From Hypsibius dujardini (lineage: Eukaryota; Tardigrada; Eutardigrada; Parachela; Hypsibiidae), in assembly GCA_001579985.1 (NCBI GenBank), contig LRSR01010177.1:33504-97503 (forward strand): a stretch of 64,000 bases of DNA, given 5' to 3'. Shown here piece after piece: positions 36,801 through 50,500 of the stretch. Below the pieces are notes generated by a model. The model was not told where the DNA came from. It ran no database searches and worked only from the letters and a program-made list of their open reading frames with translations. How positions within the stretch are numbered: position 1 is the stretch's first letter; every line of letters starts with the position of its first letter. Position numbers and translations under genes: made by a program.

Positions 36801-39800
36801 GTTTGACCAAACTCGACGCGTGTCGTCAGAGTCGGAATAGGAGACGCCACTAGCAAAACCTCTTTAGACTAATAAGAAAACCCAGCCGCGACTATGCCTA
36901 ATCTGATTACGTTACTTGCAGTAATTAAGTAGTCCCGACAAAAAGAATCCGATGTTCGCAATCAGTAGTTTCACGTTGAGTTACGACAAGAGAGCGTACC
37001 TTAATGGTGTTGTCACGTAAGCCGCTGATGATTTTTTCATCGTCATACTGGAGGCAGTAGACGCCTTTGCTATTTTCACTCCGGCAGTTGATTTTATGTA
37101 GGGTATGGTTTCCGATTTTCCAGTTCCGCTCGGTTGCCTAATGCGAAGAGCCATTCATTAAAATTAGTGACCGCAGGCAGACAGTGGCCGGGCAGATTGG
37201 CACAAACACCCAGGCAAAGTCAAACGGACAGACAGACAAACTGGTAGACACTGACAGACTCACAAATTATTTTAAGCAAGGGTTCATGGGATTGAGAAGG
37301 CAGACAGACAATGTAGATAGATGTAAACAATGTAGAAAAGGAATGCAGACAAGGCAAACAAAACATGCGAACAAGGCAGACTTCCGAGACAGAAAACAAG
37401 ACAGGAAACAAGACGTTCAGTCAAACACAGTAAGGCAAAGACATACGATCAAAGAGGCTCACAAATAGACACAGACAACTGTGACAGACAACAGACGTAT
37501 GTAGAGACAAATCCTGCAAGGTATTATCAGGCAGATAGATAGGTAGACAAGCAACCAGACAGACAAACATGCAGACAGGGAGCACACAGAGACCCAGAAT
37601 AAACCAAGTAGGGAAAAGATAGACAGACATAGATAGACAGACATAAATAAAGACAACCATTCAGACAAGTAAGAAATAGAAGACAAGACAGTCCGATAAA
37701 ATCGCGGGCACTGACCTCGATATCACGCATAATAACCGGGAATAATTGGCGATAGTAGGTGTCCCCGATCTGAGGTAAGGGGTACTTTCGAAACAGGTTT
37801 TTTATCCTGTAAGCAGATATGTGTGGAAGGTAAATTTCAAAGGTAAACAGTACAAACTTCCTCGACGGGAAGGAAACCGATCATAGGTTCAGTGAACCGT
37901 CCCCTGGCTTGAGCAAATCTGCTAAACCAGAGAACCGGGGGAGTTCACCCAGGAAATTTTAACAGTGGGAACTCTTACCAGCCGCGCCGTGTTCCGATGC
38001 CGCGCCATAGAGCATCGGTCCGGACGTTGTTTTCAATGAGCTTCCGCCAGAGCTGGCCCTCCGCCACCACCCGGCCCCAATCATGGCAGACCTGTTCGGC
38101 TGAGCGCAGTGACTGGGCGTCCAACTTGAAGAGGATTTTTTCGGCAATGACATGAAGACCCAAATCTGAAAGTGGAAGACGTGGGAAGGTCGGACAATTG
38201 TTCTACCGTCCAAGCTACCTAGCATAAATTTGACATATAAACAGACGAACAGAGAGAAGACAGAGAAAAAGACGTACAGACAGATAGCAAACAAATGCTT
38301 CGCCAAGAACGCCCGGACAATGTGAAAATCTGTCCATCCACTGGGTAATACTCGGTTTTGATCGTGAACAAAATCGAGTGACCAAGTGGAGCTTATAATT
38401 TCGGCGTAAGTTTGACCAAACTCGACGCGTGTCGTCAGAGTCGGAATAGGAGACGCCAGTGACAAAACATACCAGGTTCAGACAGAGAACGATTTCCCCC
38501 AATTTCTCACACGTTACTTTATTAAGCGATCTGAAGCGAGACAACCGTCTAACCATTTCAACCAAACATTGGCAAATTATCAGTCATATCTCGCAAGGCA
38601 GATGGGAGACAGTGACACAGCAAGACAGACAGAAATGCAACCTCAATGCTCAACGGACAGACTAGATAGCCACGCAGACGGAAAACCACACCGATAATGG
38701 GTGAAAAAAAGACAAGCAATGACGCATACCGACAGGCAGATAGATCACGACAAAGACAGTCAGCCCTTCCATCAAGGAAACAGACAGAAAGACAGACAGG
38801 GGCTCATCTAACTTACTAGAAAGGAGCGAGACGAAATCGCGCTTCAACAGCGGCTTCAGATAGCTATTAACCTCGCCGTGTTGATACTGATTCATCCGCA
38901 GGAGAAACTCCTGAATAAAGCAAATCTGATTCTCCTCCCCGAGATGGTCGAAGCGGGCAAAGACGTCGGCAAAATCCTCAGGGAACCGGGAGTCCCCGCC
39001 GCCCGCCAGACGTGTACTGTGCAGTCCGGAGAGATCGGTCGACAGAGTCGGTGCGCTCTCCGATAAATGCATCATGGCGACCATGCGCTCCGTTGAGGGC
39101 AGTTCCTTGTTGCCTACCGCAGAGGCCGCACCGCTACCGTAGGAGGCCGGCTCCTCGGAGGTGTCCATCACTTCCACCGAGCCGCCGCCGCCGTTCATCA
39201 ACATCATCTTCACCAGCTGATCCGCAGGGGTGCCGTCGGTGGAGTTGTTGGAATTATCATCGCTCGAGCCAAACGGGCTCGTCGTATCACAGTTGTCCTC
39301 TTTGGAAGGTCGCGGTGCGAATAACTGGAAATGGAAAGCGCAGAGCCAGTACATATCATATGGCGCGACAAGGGCGCAGTTCGTGGAACAAATGAGTCAT
39401 CCGTCGCGTCGAAAGAGACCGGAAATATTTTTCCCGAAAACGGTCCTTCACGGAAAATTAAACTTCTTATAAAACCGACATTAATCACAATAATAATACG
39501 CAAATCTCATTAGAAAAAATGTCAATCAAGCATTCTAATATGTTTTTTGGCATGAATACTTTTGCCATATCATTGACGCTTTTTTGGGCATCTTCAGCTT
39601 AATCACAACGCACAACGTGAAAGTCCACAAAAGAAACAGTGAATATTATGATGTGAAAGCTCAAGAACTTGACATAAAATCAAAAGTCAAACATTTCGGA
39701 CTGATACGAACTGTCAAGAGTGTGAGGGTAATGAAAATTTCAAAATAGATAACGGGGCACACGTCAATCAACCAATCGAGCACTGCGCCAAACAGACAAA

Positions 39801-40780
39801 TCTTCTTTACGATTAAGTCCCCGAAGAATTAGCGCAAAAGCCTTGCCTGCCTCAAGGTTACTCAGTGATTAGAATCCCGTTTAGCTCTCGCTCTCCCTTC
39901 CCGGAAACAAACACATGGAGGATAGCGTTCTTATGTGGAGATTCCCGGGGTTCCACTCAATGAGGGGAGAGCGTCGTGAGAGAGGACACGAAGACCTCTC
40001 CTTCACTGACAAACACACACACACGCGGAATTTTGCCCAGCCTCACGTCTCACATTCCATGCTCTCAGTGAATAGTGCCCATCCTACTAGTGCAGCTCAG
40101 CAGCCATAGAAAAATAGCCTCTTAGAGAAAAATCACTCCCGTCGGATGGAGAAAGCGCTTTCCTTCCGCTCCGGTAATTTCTTCTTTATCCCTTTCTCCC
40201 TCCCCGCCAGTTCCGGTTGATGGAAGAGACAACAACTGAAATCCAGCAGCCAGCTGATTTATGTTTCTCAACCTTGAAAGAAGGACTGCGCGGAAAAACA
40301 TAAGATAACGAGGGGGAAGGATTGGCTGGGGGGAATCAATTGGAAATCACACAATTTCTCGTGGTCGCGATGGTGGGTGATCAATCAAGGACAAATGATT
40401 TCCGGCATACACAAGAGCGTGAACAACACCATCAAGGCTATTAGTTGCCAACCTCGAAAGATCAGTCCCGGAAGCGCAGAGAAGAAAACAGAACGTCCCA
40501 GCCAAGTTCAGTTCGTCTCGCTTAAGGTATCCTCACAAACTGGCCGAACTTGGCTAACACGCTTAAACACAGCTTGCCAGGAATGGGGAAAACAAAAGCG
40601 CGACCATTCCAATGTATTTCAAATAGTTTGATCATTGAAAAAGGCGAAATAATCACACAGACGGGTGAAAAGAAGTCCTACAGCTACGGGGAGAGGGGAA
40701 GACGAAAAAGTGCAGACTCAATTTACACTTACGTAATTCCCAGTGTGATTGTCCCCGCCTAGTCTATCATTGACGTCCAT
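33891..40780 (-). CDS. BTRC: F-box/WD40 protein, beta-TrCP / Slimb orthologue
   Basis: Eleven coding exons in transcription order: 40733-40780, 38817-39324, 37979-38165, 37716-37806, 37000-37137, 36450-36674, 35806-35949, 35128-35246, 34843-34953, 34703-34781, 33891-34124 (1884 nt, 627 residues; phases consistent). A Ser/Gly-rich N-terminal region comes first. The D (dimerisation) domain follows at about 141-185 ([18 protein letters not shown]), then an F-box at about 186-235 ([17 protein letters not shown]) and seven WD40 repeats at about 285-585. WD signatures include [50 protein letters not shown] and [10 protein letters not shown]. The tail is Ser/Pro/Gly-rich. It is the substrate receptor of an SCF ubiquitin ligase for phosphodegrons such as those of beta-catenin. 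The 5' UTR seems split (acceptor ttccag just before the ATG exon), so other first exons may exist. Confidence 0.96.
34200..34600. repeat. TCTG-type tract in beta-TrCP intron, antisense orientation
   Basis: Imperfect ctgtctgtctg runs lie in the intron 34125-34702. On this minus-strand gene that is (CAGA)n on the transcript, opposite to the other beta-TrCP introns. Confidence 0.7.
36724..38458. repeat. ~126-bp direct repeat present in two beta-TrCP introns
   Basis: 36724-36849 (intron between coding exons 5 and 6) and 38332-38458 (intron between coding exons 2 and 3) are near-identical. Both contain 'actgggt.atactcggttttgat' and a perfect ~70-bp block from tttcggcgtaagtttgacc to ggagacgcca. 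The DNA between the copies is ordinary exon and intron, so this is a dispersed repeat family or local duplication, not one element. Confidence 0.85.
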
Positions 40781-41149
40781 CCAAAACCTGGAAGAGATCC
40801 AACGAACGTAAAAGATAACATCAAGCCCGAGAAAATATGAAACAGCAAAATTGCTGGAGGGTAGGAGGAGTGAAAGAACGGCAGGGCACTTTTGGGATGT
40901 CTCTGAGTGAGCGATTTTCTCGTACACACAACACAAAGTAAGTGTGCGTTGGTGGTGTATACGACAAAACCTGACGTACCACCACACGATCAAAGTGTCA
41001 ATGAGCTCAAAATGCAGTTCTGCAGCCTCTCTCTCTCTCTCTTCAATGCGACAAGCATGCTCTTCCGCTCGCATTGATGAACTAACCTCCGCGGAAAGAA
41101 AAATTTATTATCAGCATCACCTACCTTTCAACAATCAATTCCCAACAAC

Positions 41150-41690
41150 AAACTCCGTGCCAGAGATGCGAAGTGTTATGTCGCTTTTCCGGGCTCTGAA
41201 ATAAGCCAAAAAACGAATTTCGTACACAGGGAAAAGACAACAAGCAGAGTTAAGGCTGCAAAAGGTTGTGCGATAAAAAATCCGACGTTATTGACGGTAC
41301 CCACCGTTTAAAATTACTTTTCTTCGCAAATACCGTCTCGGATATGCAGTAGGGCAGCTTTTTCGAGGCTCTGAAAGTTGCAGAAATCTTCCGGCGCTGT
41401 CACATGAAATATATCCGGAATGCGTGAGGGAGAAAAAGTATGCAAAAGTTGCTAGACGTCATTCAGATCTCCTCGACGAGCAACCACGCTTCCAAAGTAA
41501 CTTTCTCCACAAATATCGCCTCCGAAACGCCGTGCGATAGCTATTTCAGAGCTATAAAATCTGCGGAAATCGTTTGCTCTCGTGATAGTAATCGGACCAG
41601 AAAGCCTCGATGACGGACGATGTGCAAAAAATTTGAAAGCGACAGAAATAAATCCGCAATGGCTCCCACACCTTCCAGAAATAGTTTATT
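41150..41690. repeat. Degenerate tandem repeat, ~180-bp period, about 3 units
   Basis: Three blocks share an ordered set of words. Near 41180, 41365 and 41545 there is 'ttt(t/c)c.g(g/a)gct(c/a)t(g/a)aaa'. Near 41260, 41440 and 41625 there is 'tgcaaaa.gttg'. 'aaata(c/t)cg(t/c)ctc' recurs near 41330 and 41512. The units have diverged strongly, so the array is old. Confidence 0.45.
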
Positions 41691-42374
41691 CCCCGATGCC
41701 GTAGAGAAAATGGTCCGAAACGCTGTTTTGAGCGTTGTTTAACCCAATTATATAGTTCTGCAGGTGGGGTGGTGCAGGAGGAAGAGGATTGGTGATGAAA
41801 ATGGGAGACGAAGAAAAAGTGCTCCCGAGAAAAAAGGCTCCCGGGGTCTTCCAGGGTCCGCTATCGCTTCCCTGCCCGCGTCTGGTTGAGTTGATTAGCG
41901 GATTGGTGGGGAAGATAAACAGACATGCAATCAGATGGTTCGCCAAAAGTTGGGCCGGGGAGTGTTTGCGAGAGGGATTCGAAAACCCAGCCATAAAGAG
42001 AAGTGAGTGAATGACTGTTATTTTTGTATGACGATTTCTCCTGCGATCGATTTGCTGGAGAATCAACCACGTTGGAAAGTGTTCAGTTTCATTCAGCAAA
42101 ACCGCGATTCAAAGCGTTCACACAGATTGGCCAATCACCTACGGTGCCATGTAAACAGAGAGGCGGGGCAGAATTTCGCGGTCATCGACAACCCGATAGG
42201 TGGCGTTTAATCATAGAGAGTTTCAGTAGGACCAATAAGGGATATCTACTGGTGGTACAGTTATGCGGTAGTGGTCCTTGTATTGAAATCGACTTTACAA
42301 TATTCTTTCACAGGCAGGGTGGACTGATAACGCGGCCAGTTGGATCTCCATTGCCACTAGCTTTTGGCAACAAC

Positions 42375-42540
42375 CAAACAACAGATAGACAGACAGAGAG
42401 TGAGAGAGACACAAACAGACACACAGACTTATGGACAGACAGACAGACATATAGACAGACAGACAAACTGACTGACAAGCACATAGATAGAAAGACAGAA
42501 AGACACCTACAAACAGGCAGACAAACACAGACATGCAGAC
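42375..42540. repeat. Imperfect (CAGA)n tract
   Basis: agacagacagacatatagacagacagac-type sequence over about 165 bp, upstream of beta-TrCP. Confidence 0.85.
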
Positions 42541-43123
42541 AGATTCTCTCAATAGAAGTCTCTCTGGACAGCAGAAGAAGAAAGGACTGATCCGTTTCCT
42601 AAGTCCGATGGGAAAGCACATGCACGAGTACGAACACCAGAACTTGGAAATTCCCAAATGTGGGGACGAATTTGTGTTGAGAAACCAAATATCAAGCCAG
42701 AAACGTGGCTGAAGAAAGATGGCAACAATCAGAGAAATCGCGATGGAAATTAACCGGAGAATTCGCAACAGCGTATGCACGGGTAAAACGGGCCTCACAG
42801 GCTGGAAAATTTGACTACTGCTACTGTACGCATGTATGAACCGCATGCTCTTAACACAATAAAACTTTCGAGCCCAGAGAGACAGGCAGTATTACGGCGG
42901 ACAGTGGAAATAAATAACGTAATAAAGTTCTGAAATAACTAAGCTACCGAGATCGTGAGTCACCCAACTGGAATTAAAACAATAAAATATCGTCCTTCCC
43001 CGTGCACACCCGCGAAACTAACGGAGAGCTCGAAAGCGGGTAGCAGCAATATTTGGATCATCACGCGCACACGGTGTGACTGAGCTTTTCCTTATCCTCC
43101 AGAGTGTTGCAAGACATTTATGG

Positions 43124-46100
43124 CTACGAAGACCCCGCTTCCACCTTTTCCTTTTCTTTCGTCCACATTTCGAGATTGTATCTGCATGTCAACAGACAAT
43201 TCAATCAGAATAGTTGGTGGGAGCTAGGCAGATAGATAAAGGCAGGCACACGAAGAGACAAACATACAGTCAAATAGACAGACAGACAGATAGCCTGACA
43301 GACAAAGAGATAGAGAGACAGGCAGACAAACAAACAGGCAGACAAACAAGACAGGCAGACAAATAGAAAAACTTGCACACAAATAAACCGACACGCAGAC
43401 AAACAGAAGGCCTAACAGACAGACAGACAGACAGAAAAACACGCTTAAACCTGAGACACACAGATGTTGGCAATGGAACGAGATGAAAGGTAGAGAGCAC
43501 TTACTTTGCGCCATCCAACATAGGTTGACACCCGGGAAGCAGTTTAGCCATCACTTCATAGCAAGGCAAACAAATACCATTCAGAAAGCCTATCTGCAAC
43601 TCCAAAAACCAGCACGCATGAGAAGGAGGAAAAATACGACCCGGTTCAGCGAACTGATTGGACTTCCATCTCTGACCTGATTAGCTGGAAGCTCATTTGC
43701 CCGTTTGCGATCAAGCATTGGAATAGGCTCGGCACCGCGAGCTTTTTCTTGATCGCCCTGCAGCAGAAAGAAAGGATTCGTCGTAATGAAGTCAGACAAA
43801 AATAAACACCACAGGCACGCATGATTGCAAATTCCATTGTTAAGATCGGTGAAGGGTTCAGGCTGGCGGCAGTACTCCACAGTCGCAGTAACGTAAACAA
43901 GCGGAATGGAAAAGGTCAGATAAATACGTAGCAAGACACAAACAGACAGAAATACGTGAGATATAGATAATAGATAGATAGATAGATAGATAGACAAACT
44001 GACTGACAGGGAGACAGACAGAGAGACAGAATATTGATAGACAAACAGAGAGATATGCAGAAAGACATCTACACAAACCTGGTCATAAAATTCTTCCATA
44101 ATTGTTTTGACGGTCTGCTGTTGGATCTCCCATGGCTTCGTCGCCGCTGACAGATCACATCCCGTCATCACGATAGCCTGCAGCTTCATCCGGTGCTCGG
44201 AATTCTTCCAGTCAAACTCATTCCGTTCCAAAATACCCTTGACCGTATTCTTGTTGGGGAAGAACAATGCCAGATCCGTCGCTAAAATGCAGTGTTTTAT
44301 GTTACCCAGCACTTCTCGGTACTCCTGTGGCGTCAGCGAACGAAAGATGTTATGACCCTCCTGCTGGAGGATGGCGACGGTTTGGTTGAAGTGATGGTGC
44401 TCCATGGTGGAAGTCGTGTAGATGGCAGCCAGCGGGGAAGAGAACTTGACCATGAATTGGTTGTTTTTGCCGCGATGATCCAGATCGTGGCAGAGTGCTG
44501 CCACGTATAGAGCCAGCGCCTGGAGGGTGAGGGGGAGACGCAAATTTAGTTAGGCAAATCGATTTTCGCGGAAACAAAGTGTCACTTTCAAGTCGGCAGA
44601 CACTGCCAGCATCAAGCACGCCAAAACAACTTCTTTTGACGTCTCTACGATCTTGATCATGACCGTCCGCTTGCTCGCTGGTCTTTCTACCTTCTTTGAG
44701 CTGACGTCTGTCTTCTACCTAAGTACTCTTCTGTCTGTCTTTTTGTCTGCCTGCCTGTTTATCTGTCTGTCTGCCTCTGCTTGTCTCTGTCTGTCTGACT
44801 GTTTGTCTGTCAGTCCATCAGTTTAGTATATTGACTGGAAGAGCTCGTAACTGCGTTTTCGTGCGTGTTTTTCTTCATGTTTATCTCGTCGAGGGGCATC
44901 ATCTGGCATCACGGTAAGACACACTGTACCTCAAGAGGTTTAAAGATGTGGGCGTTCGCCTTCAGTGCCACGTACATGGAGTTTGCCACGGAGAAGCCTG
45001 CAACCACACCACACATACAACGCAGGCACGTCAAACAGATCCAACAATAATGACCACGTTACGTAAGCGAGTGGGCCAATAATGAGAGGTAAAAATCCTC
45101 GTTCCCTCCGGGGGAAGCGCGAGCGTGCACGCGCATGACAATCCCAATCGAAAGATCTGCTCACCGTGTGTATAATTGTGGTAGGGTACTTTGCGGTAAT
45201 TCTTCCGCACCGTCAGACTGAATCGGATGAGGGTGTCGAGATCGAAGCGGGTCAGGCCGAACAGGTCACGGAACATGTAGATGACGCTGAGTGGTTTCTG
45301 GAACTCCGTCAGCTTCCACGGGGAGAACTCAAACCGATCAATGTCCGGGATCTCATCCGGCAAGTTGGCGGACTTGAGCATGCTGAACTCGTCGTCGGTG
45401 CAGGTGGAGTGGTAGGCCAGCACGTCCAGAGCGACCTTGTACTTCTGCTCCGACCGTCGAATCTTGTCGTAGAGCTGTGCGGACGAGGCAACAAACATGA
45501 GAACAGACCATTCAGTTAGAGAGTTATTTCCTCACAAATTTCCCACACTCAGGACCGGAAGTCCGGATAGAGGTACACACGCAAGAAACAAATATTCGCA
45601 CAAAATGGACGCAGCAGGCCCATATTTCACTTCCCCATCACGCCATTTCCTCTTTTCAACAGCTGGTGTGTGTATGTGTGTGTGTGTGTATGCCAAGGTA
45701 TAGCACTCTTACCTTTGCGTGATGTAGCGCCAGTCCACAATATATTGCAAATGTCTCGAAAGCCTGCCGATCAGAAAGGTACCCTTTAATAGAGTACGTC
45801 AGTTAAAACAGTCATGTATATAAAAAACTGGACAGACAGACAGGCAGAGAGACAAGCAGACATGTAGTTAGTCAGGCAGACGAACAAACAGACAGGCTGG
45901 AAGGCAAACGGACAGACACAAAAGTACAACAATGAGATGGAGGCAGAGAAACACAAACAGACATCTAAACAAGGCAGCCAGATTGAAATTTAGATAGGCA
46001 AACATAAAGACAGGCATGTACCGGGAAAAAGACAAATCAAAACTGAAGCAGGCAGATAGAAACAGGCAAGTATACCGATCTAGAGATACGCAGCCAGGCA

Positions 46101-47466
46101 GATAGACAGGCAAACGGATAGACATACGAACAGTAGGACCGATCGAGCAATACAATCGGTGTGGCTACCTCTTCATCGGCTTTCGTGAAAGCTCCCATTT
46201 GCTTATTAACCATCTGGACCACACCAATCACGCTGTGAAGAAAAAGCAAAATTTTGCATCATCAGTCATTCTTGCTCACCTCCCGATTACAGACAATCAC
46301 TTAAAGTGACAGGAGCAGAGAAGTAACCAATCGATCTATCACAGATCGTTAATCGTTACTTGAGGCAGCGGGGGCTCGCGCAAAACGATTATTTTTTCCC
46401 AGCAAACACCACACTTTCCCGTCCTCACTCCCAACCATCTCGCCGGCGACGACGGCAGCGGTAGCAGTAGACTTGACTCACCTGCCGCGAATAAAGATCG
46501 GCATACATAATATCGATTTGGTCTTGTAGCCTGTGCGTTGATCCACTTCGGGATTGAATCGCTCATCCACATAGGCGTCCTGCAATAAAGCACCACAATA
46601 AAGCTCCCAGGGAACGTTTCACATTCGCATCCAGCTGAGAGAGTCACATTATTCGTAACAAAGTCACTTATGTGAAAGAAAAAAACGGTTGAAAGTAGTC
46701 TTTAGCGATGTGTGTGATCCACCTGAATGTTCATCACCGAGCCAGTGGCCGCCACATAGCCGGCAATTCCTTTGCCGATGGGGAAACGAATTTCCTTCGC
46801 CACATTCTGCTTGGTGACCTCGCCGTTGGTGACCTCTTCGGTGCCGATGTCGAAGATGCGTGCATAGAGCTCATGAGTGCGCGAGTCCACAAGAAAGAGA
46901 GATGCACGGTCGGCGTTGACCAGTCGTTGTGCGTGGTTCTACGACCAGAAGGATAACTCAGTGTGAGGCAGTATTAATCGGGGGAAAGGCAACATTCACT
47001 GGTCAAACAGAAACAAACGGACGAAAAGACAGACAAATAGGCAGGCAGAGAGACAGACGAACAGACCCACCAACAGGTAAAAATACACAAACACACACTC
47101 AAAGAGGGAACCATAAGGATTCGATAGGAAACAGGCAAATACATAGGCAACCAATGTGTGCTTAAATAGGCTGGTCGACAGATACATATCAAGAGGCAGT
47201 CAGAAAAGGAGAGGCGGTCAGATAGACAAATAGACCGGCTGGTACGAAAACACACTGACGTTTAACGCTACTATCATCGTGACCTGAAGATAAAAAGGCA
47301 GAGAAACAGTCAGGAAACCAGACAGATTTATACACAACTGCCGAATCAGACAGACAGACAAACAGACGGAGGCCGACAGAAATGCTTCCAGGATATTTTA
47401 GACAGGCCCGCAAACGTCTAGATAGACAAACCACCAACTGATAGACAGATAGGCAGACAGACAAAT

Positions 47467-47501
<35 letters not shown>

Positions 47502-50500
47502 TAAACGAACGAGACGAGATTTTAAAAACATAATTCCTTAACGATATATATAAGTCCATCCAGAAGAAAATCCGTGAGAGAATGAAAAGATAGGTAATCC
47601 GACCCGACAGGCAGACACACAATAGACAAAAAATAGCTAACACACACACACACACACACACAATCAGAGATCTGCGCCCCGAGCGCGTGCAACCGGGACC
47701 CTCGCCCAAATCCCTTTTCTGCGCGCACACACACTCCCACATACAATTCTCATTCTTCATTCCGGTTCGCGTTTTCATTTACCATTATTTTCATGATGAC
47801 GGCGTCCATTGATACAATATCCTGGAATATGGACCTGCCAAGGCAAAAACACAATGAGCCTCAACTCCCCCGGTTATTTAACGCGGTGCACCCGCCCGAC
47901 GGCTTAATGTATTTCCTCCCGGTGCCCTCAGTGTGTACATCTAACACAACAGGCGGCAACATACTTGACGATATTCAGGAGATAACTATTCAGCTGGGTC
48001 TGCATGTTGAGCTCCTGTAGTCGCTGCACACATAGAAAAACACAAGAGGTTAGGCATACCCATACAGTACAGACACGGTGTGTGTGTGTGTCTGTGTGTG
48101 TGTCTGTGTGTGTGTGTGTGTGGAATACGAAATTCCCGGGATCGATAAGTTATTTCCATCTCCGCTTTTGATATAAAACCTCTCGCCGACGACGACGACG
48201 TCCGACAACACACAGATAACGATCCGTGGAATGGGGCGGGGGGGGGGAAGGGAAGACAAGAGAAGAGTCAGTCATCATCAGCACTTACCAGGCCATCATG
48301 GACTGCGGAGGAGCCCAATGAGACGAAATTTATCGCAACCTGGGGGAAAAGAAAGAGAGAGAGGATGAGAGATACAGTCGCAGTCGTATGACGGTAATGA
48401 GCTGGACTCTTTTGAAATTAGCCGAGACCATCGCACAGGTCTCCCCGGCCGTGACGTCAACACTCCCATCCATCCATCACAACACCGCCCAATTTCTTCC
48501 GGGAATCGTACATGTTTGCCATGCAAAGGCGCTGGACAATCTGCGATTTCCCCCCTTTCTCCTGATTGTATATTTTTCCATCCCTCAGCAGGAAGTCAAT
48601 AGTTGCAAAAATGTTTAAGCCCGTGTATGTATGTATGTATGTATGTATGTATGTATGTTTGACAATGGCTGATTATTTGACTAATTTTATAATGCTTTCC
48701 CTCGCAAATGAAAGATGTTTCTCTTTTCGCGGTTGGTCAGGAATAAGAGGAAAGAAATATTTTGGCAATCGATAATGAAATAGTCTGTATGTGTCAGTGG
48801 ATGAATTTGTTGGTGGAAAAAATTAAGGGCGACGCCGCAAAACAAATATTTAGCCGACGTCATGGGTGATCCTTTTCGTTTCCCGGTAAATTGTCCAATA
48901 TTAAGCAATAAAAAACTAGAATAATATTAAAGCCAATTTCTACCTGTCTGCATGGAGGCATCTCGATGTAACATAATGGGCGTCTGTTTGTCAGTCTGTC
49001 TATCTGTCTGACTGCCTACCTGGTTGTCCGTCTGTCGGCCTGTTTGTCTGCCTGCTTATCTGCTTATCTGCTTATCTGCCTGTCTGCCCGTCTGTCCGTC
49101 CGTCTGTTCGTTTGCTGGTCTATTTGCCTTTCTGCCTGTCCGGTTATTTGCCTGCGTTTGCGCTTCGTCATGACTAAAATTAGCGTCCCCTCGTGACCGC
49201 CCAACAATCCACCTGCGCGCGCTGGATGGTACACGTGTGTGTGGTGAACCCACGAAGATACCCGGAAAATGTGGATTCTTTTGTGGAAGACGTGCCAGTG
49301 CAACCTTTGCACACTGACGTCAAGACATTTAAATCCCATTATTATTATGTGCCAGTCTCTGCCCACTTTATCCGGAGAATGGACATAGCGCGCATACAAA
49401 CACGCCTAAAAGTGGGACTAAAAATATATTGGACGCATTTGTGCCTGCCAGATTAGGGGGAAAGCACTTCGCCGTGAACGTGAGCGGGGGAGGGAATGGA
49501 AAACAGTACTTCCGCTCGGATATCTGCACTCTCTAGCCCCACAAATGCGCCAGAGACACCGGTGACCGGGCAGGCGTCACAGGTAGACAGGGACACACAC
49601 ACACTTACGTCTTCATCCTTCTGCGTGAAGGGACCGCGCACCGCGCCGGGGAACCGGAACAGCTCCACCACCCCGACCATCTGGACGGTTTTGGACATAG
49701 GAAAGATGGGTGAGTCGCCGCGGCCGAAGATGCGCAGATCCGCGCCGGGGGCCTTATTGTTAAATGTAATCGGGACGGCGAGCACGGCTTCGGTCTCCTC
49801 GGGATTGCAACCGACGTCGAGGACACTCGAGGTATCATCCGCCTGTACAAAGGCAAGAAAATGAGACGAAAGTGCACATATGCGGAGTAAAAAAAGAAGC
49901 AGATACGTTTGGCCAATTGTTTCCCGTGTCTGTCTGTTTGCTTGCTTGCTTGCCTGCCTGCCTGTCTGCCTGTCTGTCTGTCTGTGTCTATCTGTATAAA
50001 TCTGTCTGTCTGTTTGTCTGTCTGTCGGTTTGTCTTTCCATACCAGGAGCTGGAGCCGCCAGTTATCCATGCGAAAGATAGCGTTGGTACGTGCCACCAG
50101 GGCGGCGATAAACTTGCCGGAGCTGATGTCGCAAATTTGTTCAGTCCGAAATTTGGCCACCGGGGAAGGGGCTGTCTCACCGACCATTCCATTGCTGAAG
50201 AAATAAGGGGATAATGTACAGAAAATCGATGATCATTGAATATCTCTCAGTATTCCGGGAAATCCAGAGGTAAACATTCCGGCGAAGTATAAGTACAATA
50301 TTTGGAAAGCGACAACTTTTCTTCTACTACCGACACGCTCAAAAAGAAAAGTACCTCAACTAAAGGACACGACCATTAGCGCACTGTCGTAAGCAACTAA
50401 AATTGAATTTAATTGGGCAGTTCCAGAAACAGGCGCGCTGAAATAACACTCCACCCTGTCATGGACTAAATACACAAACAGGTACAGGCAATGCGTGCGG

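Larger units (their letters stand above)
40781..43123. other. Region between beta-TrCP start and phosphodiesterase end
   Basis: This holds the beta-TrCP 5' UTR and promoter, a degenerate tandem array (41150-41690), a CAGA tract (42375-42540) and the 3' UTR of the phosphodiesterase. Longer frames at 41686-42099 (minus) and 42024-42590 (plus) have low-complexity or repeat content and no family signature. Confidence 0.45.

Noticed and set aside
38662-39354. Single 230-codon frame taken as one protein
   Set aside because: Only the part 38817-39324 is beta-TrCP exon. The 3' part runs through a splice donor into intron.
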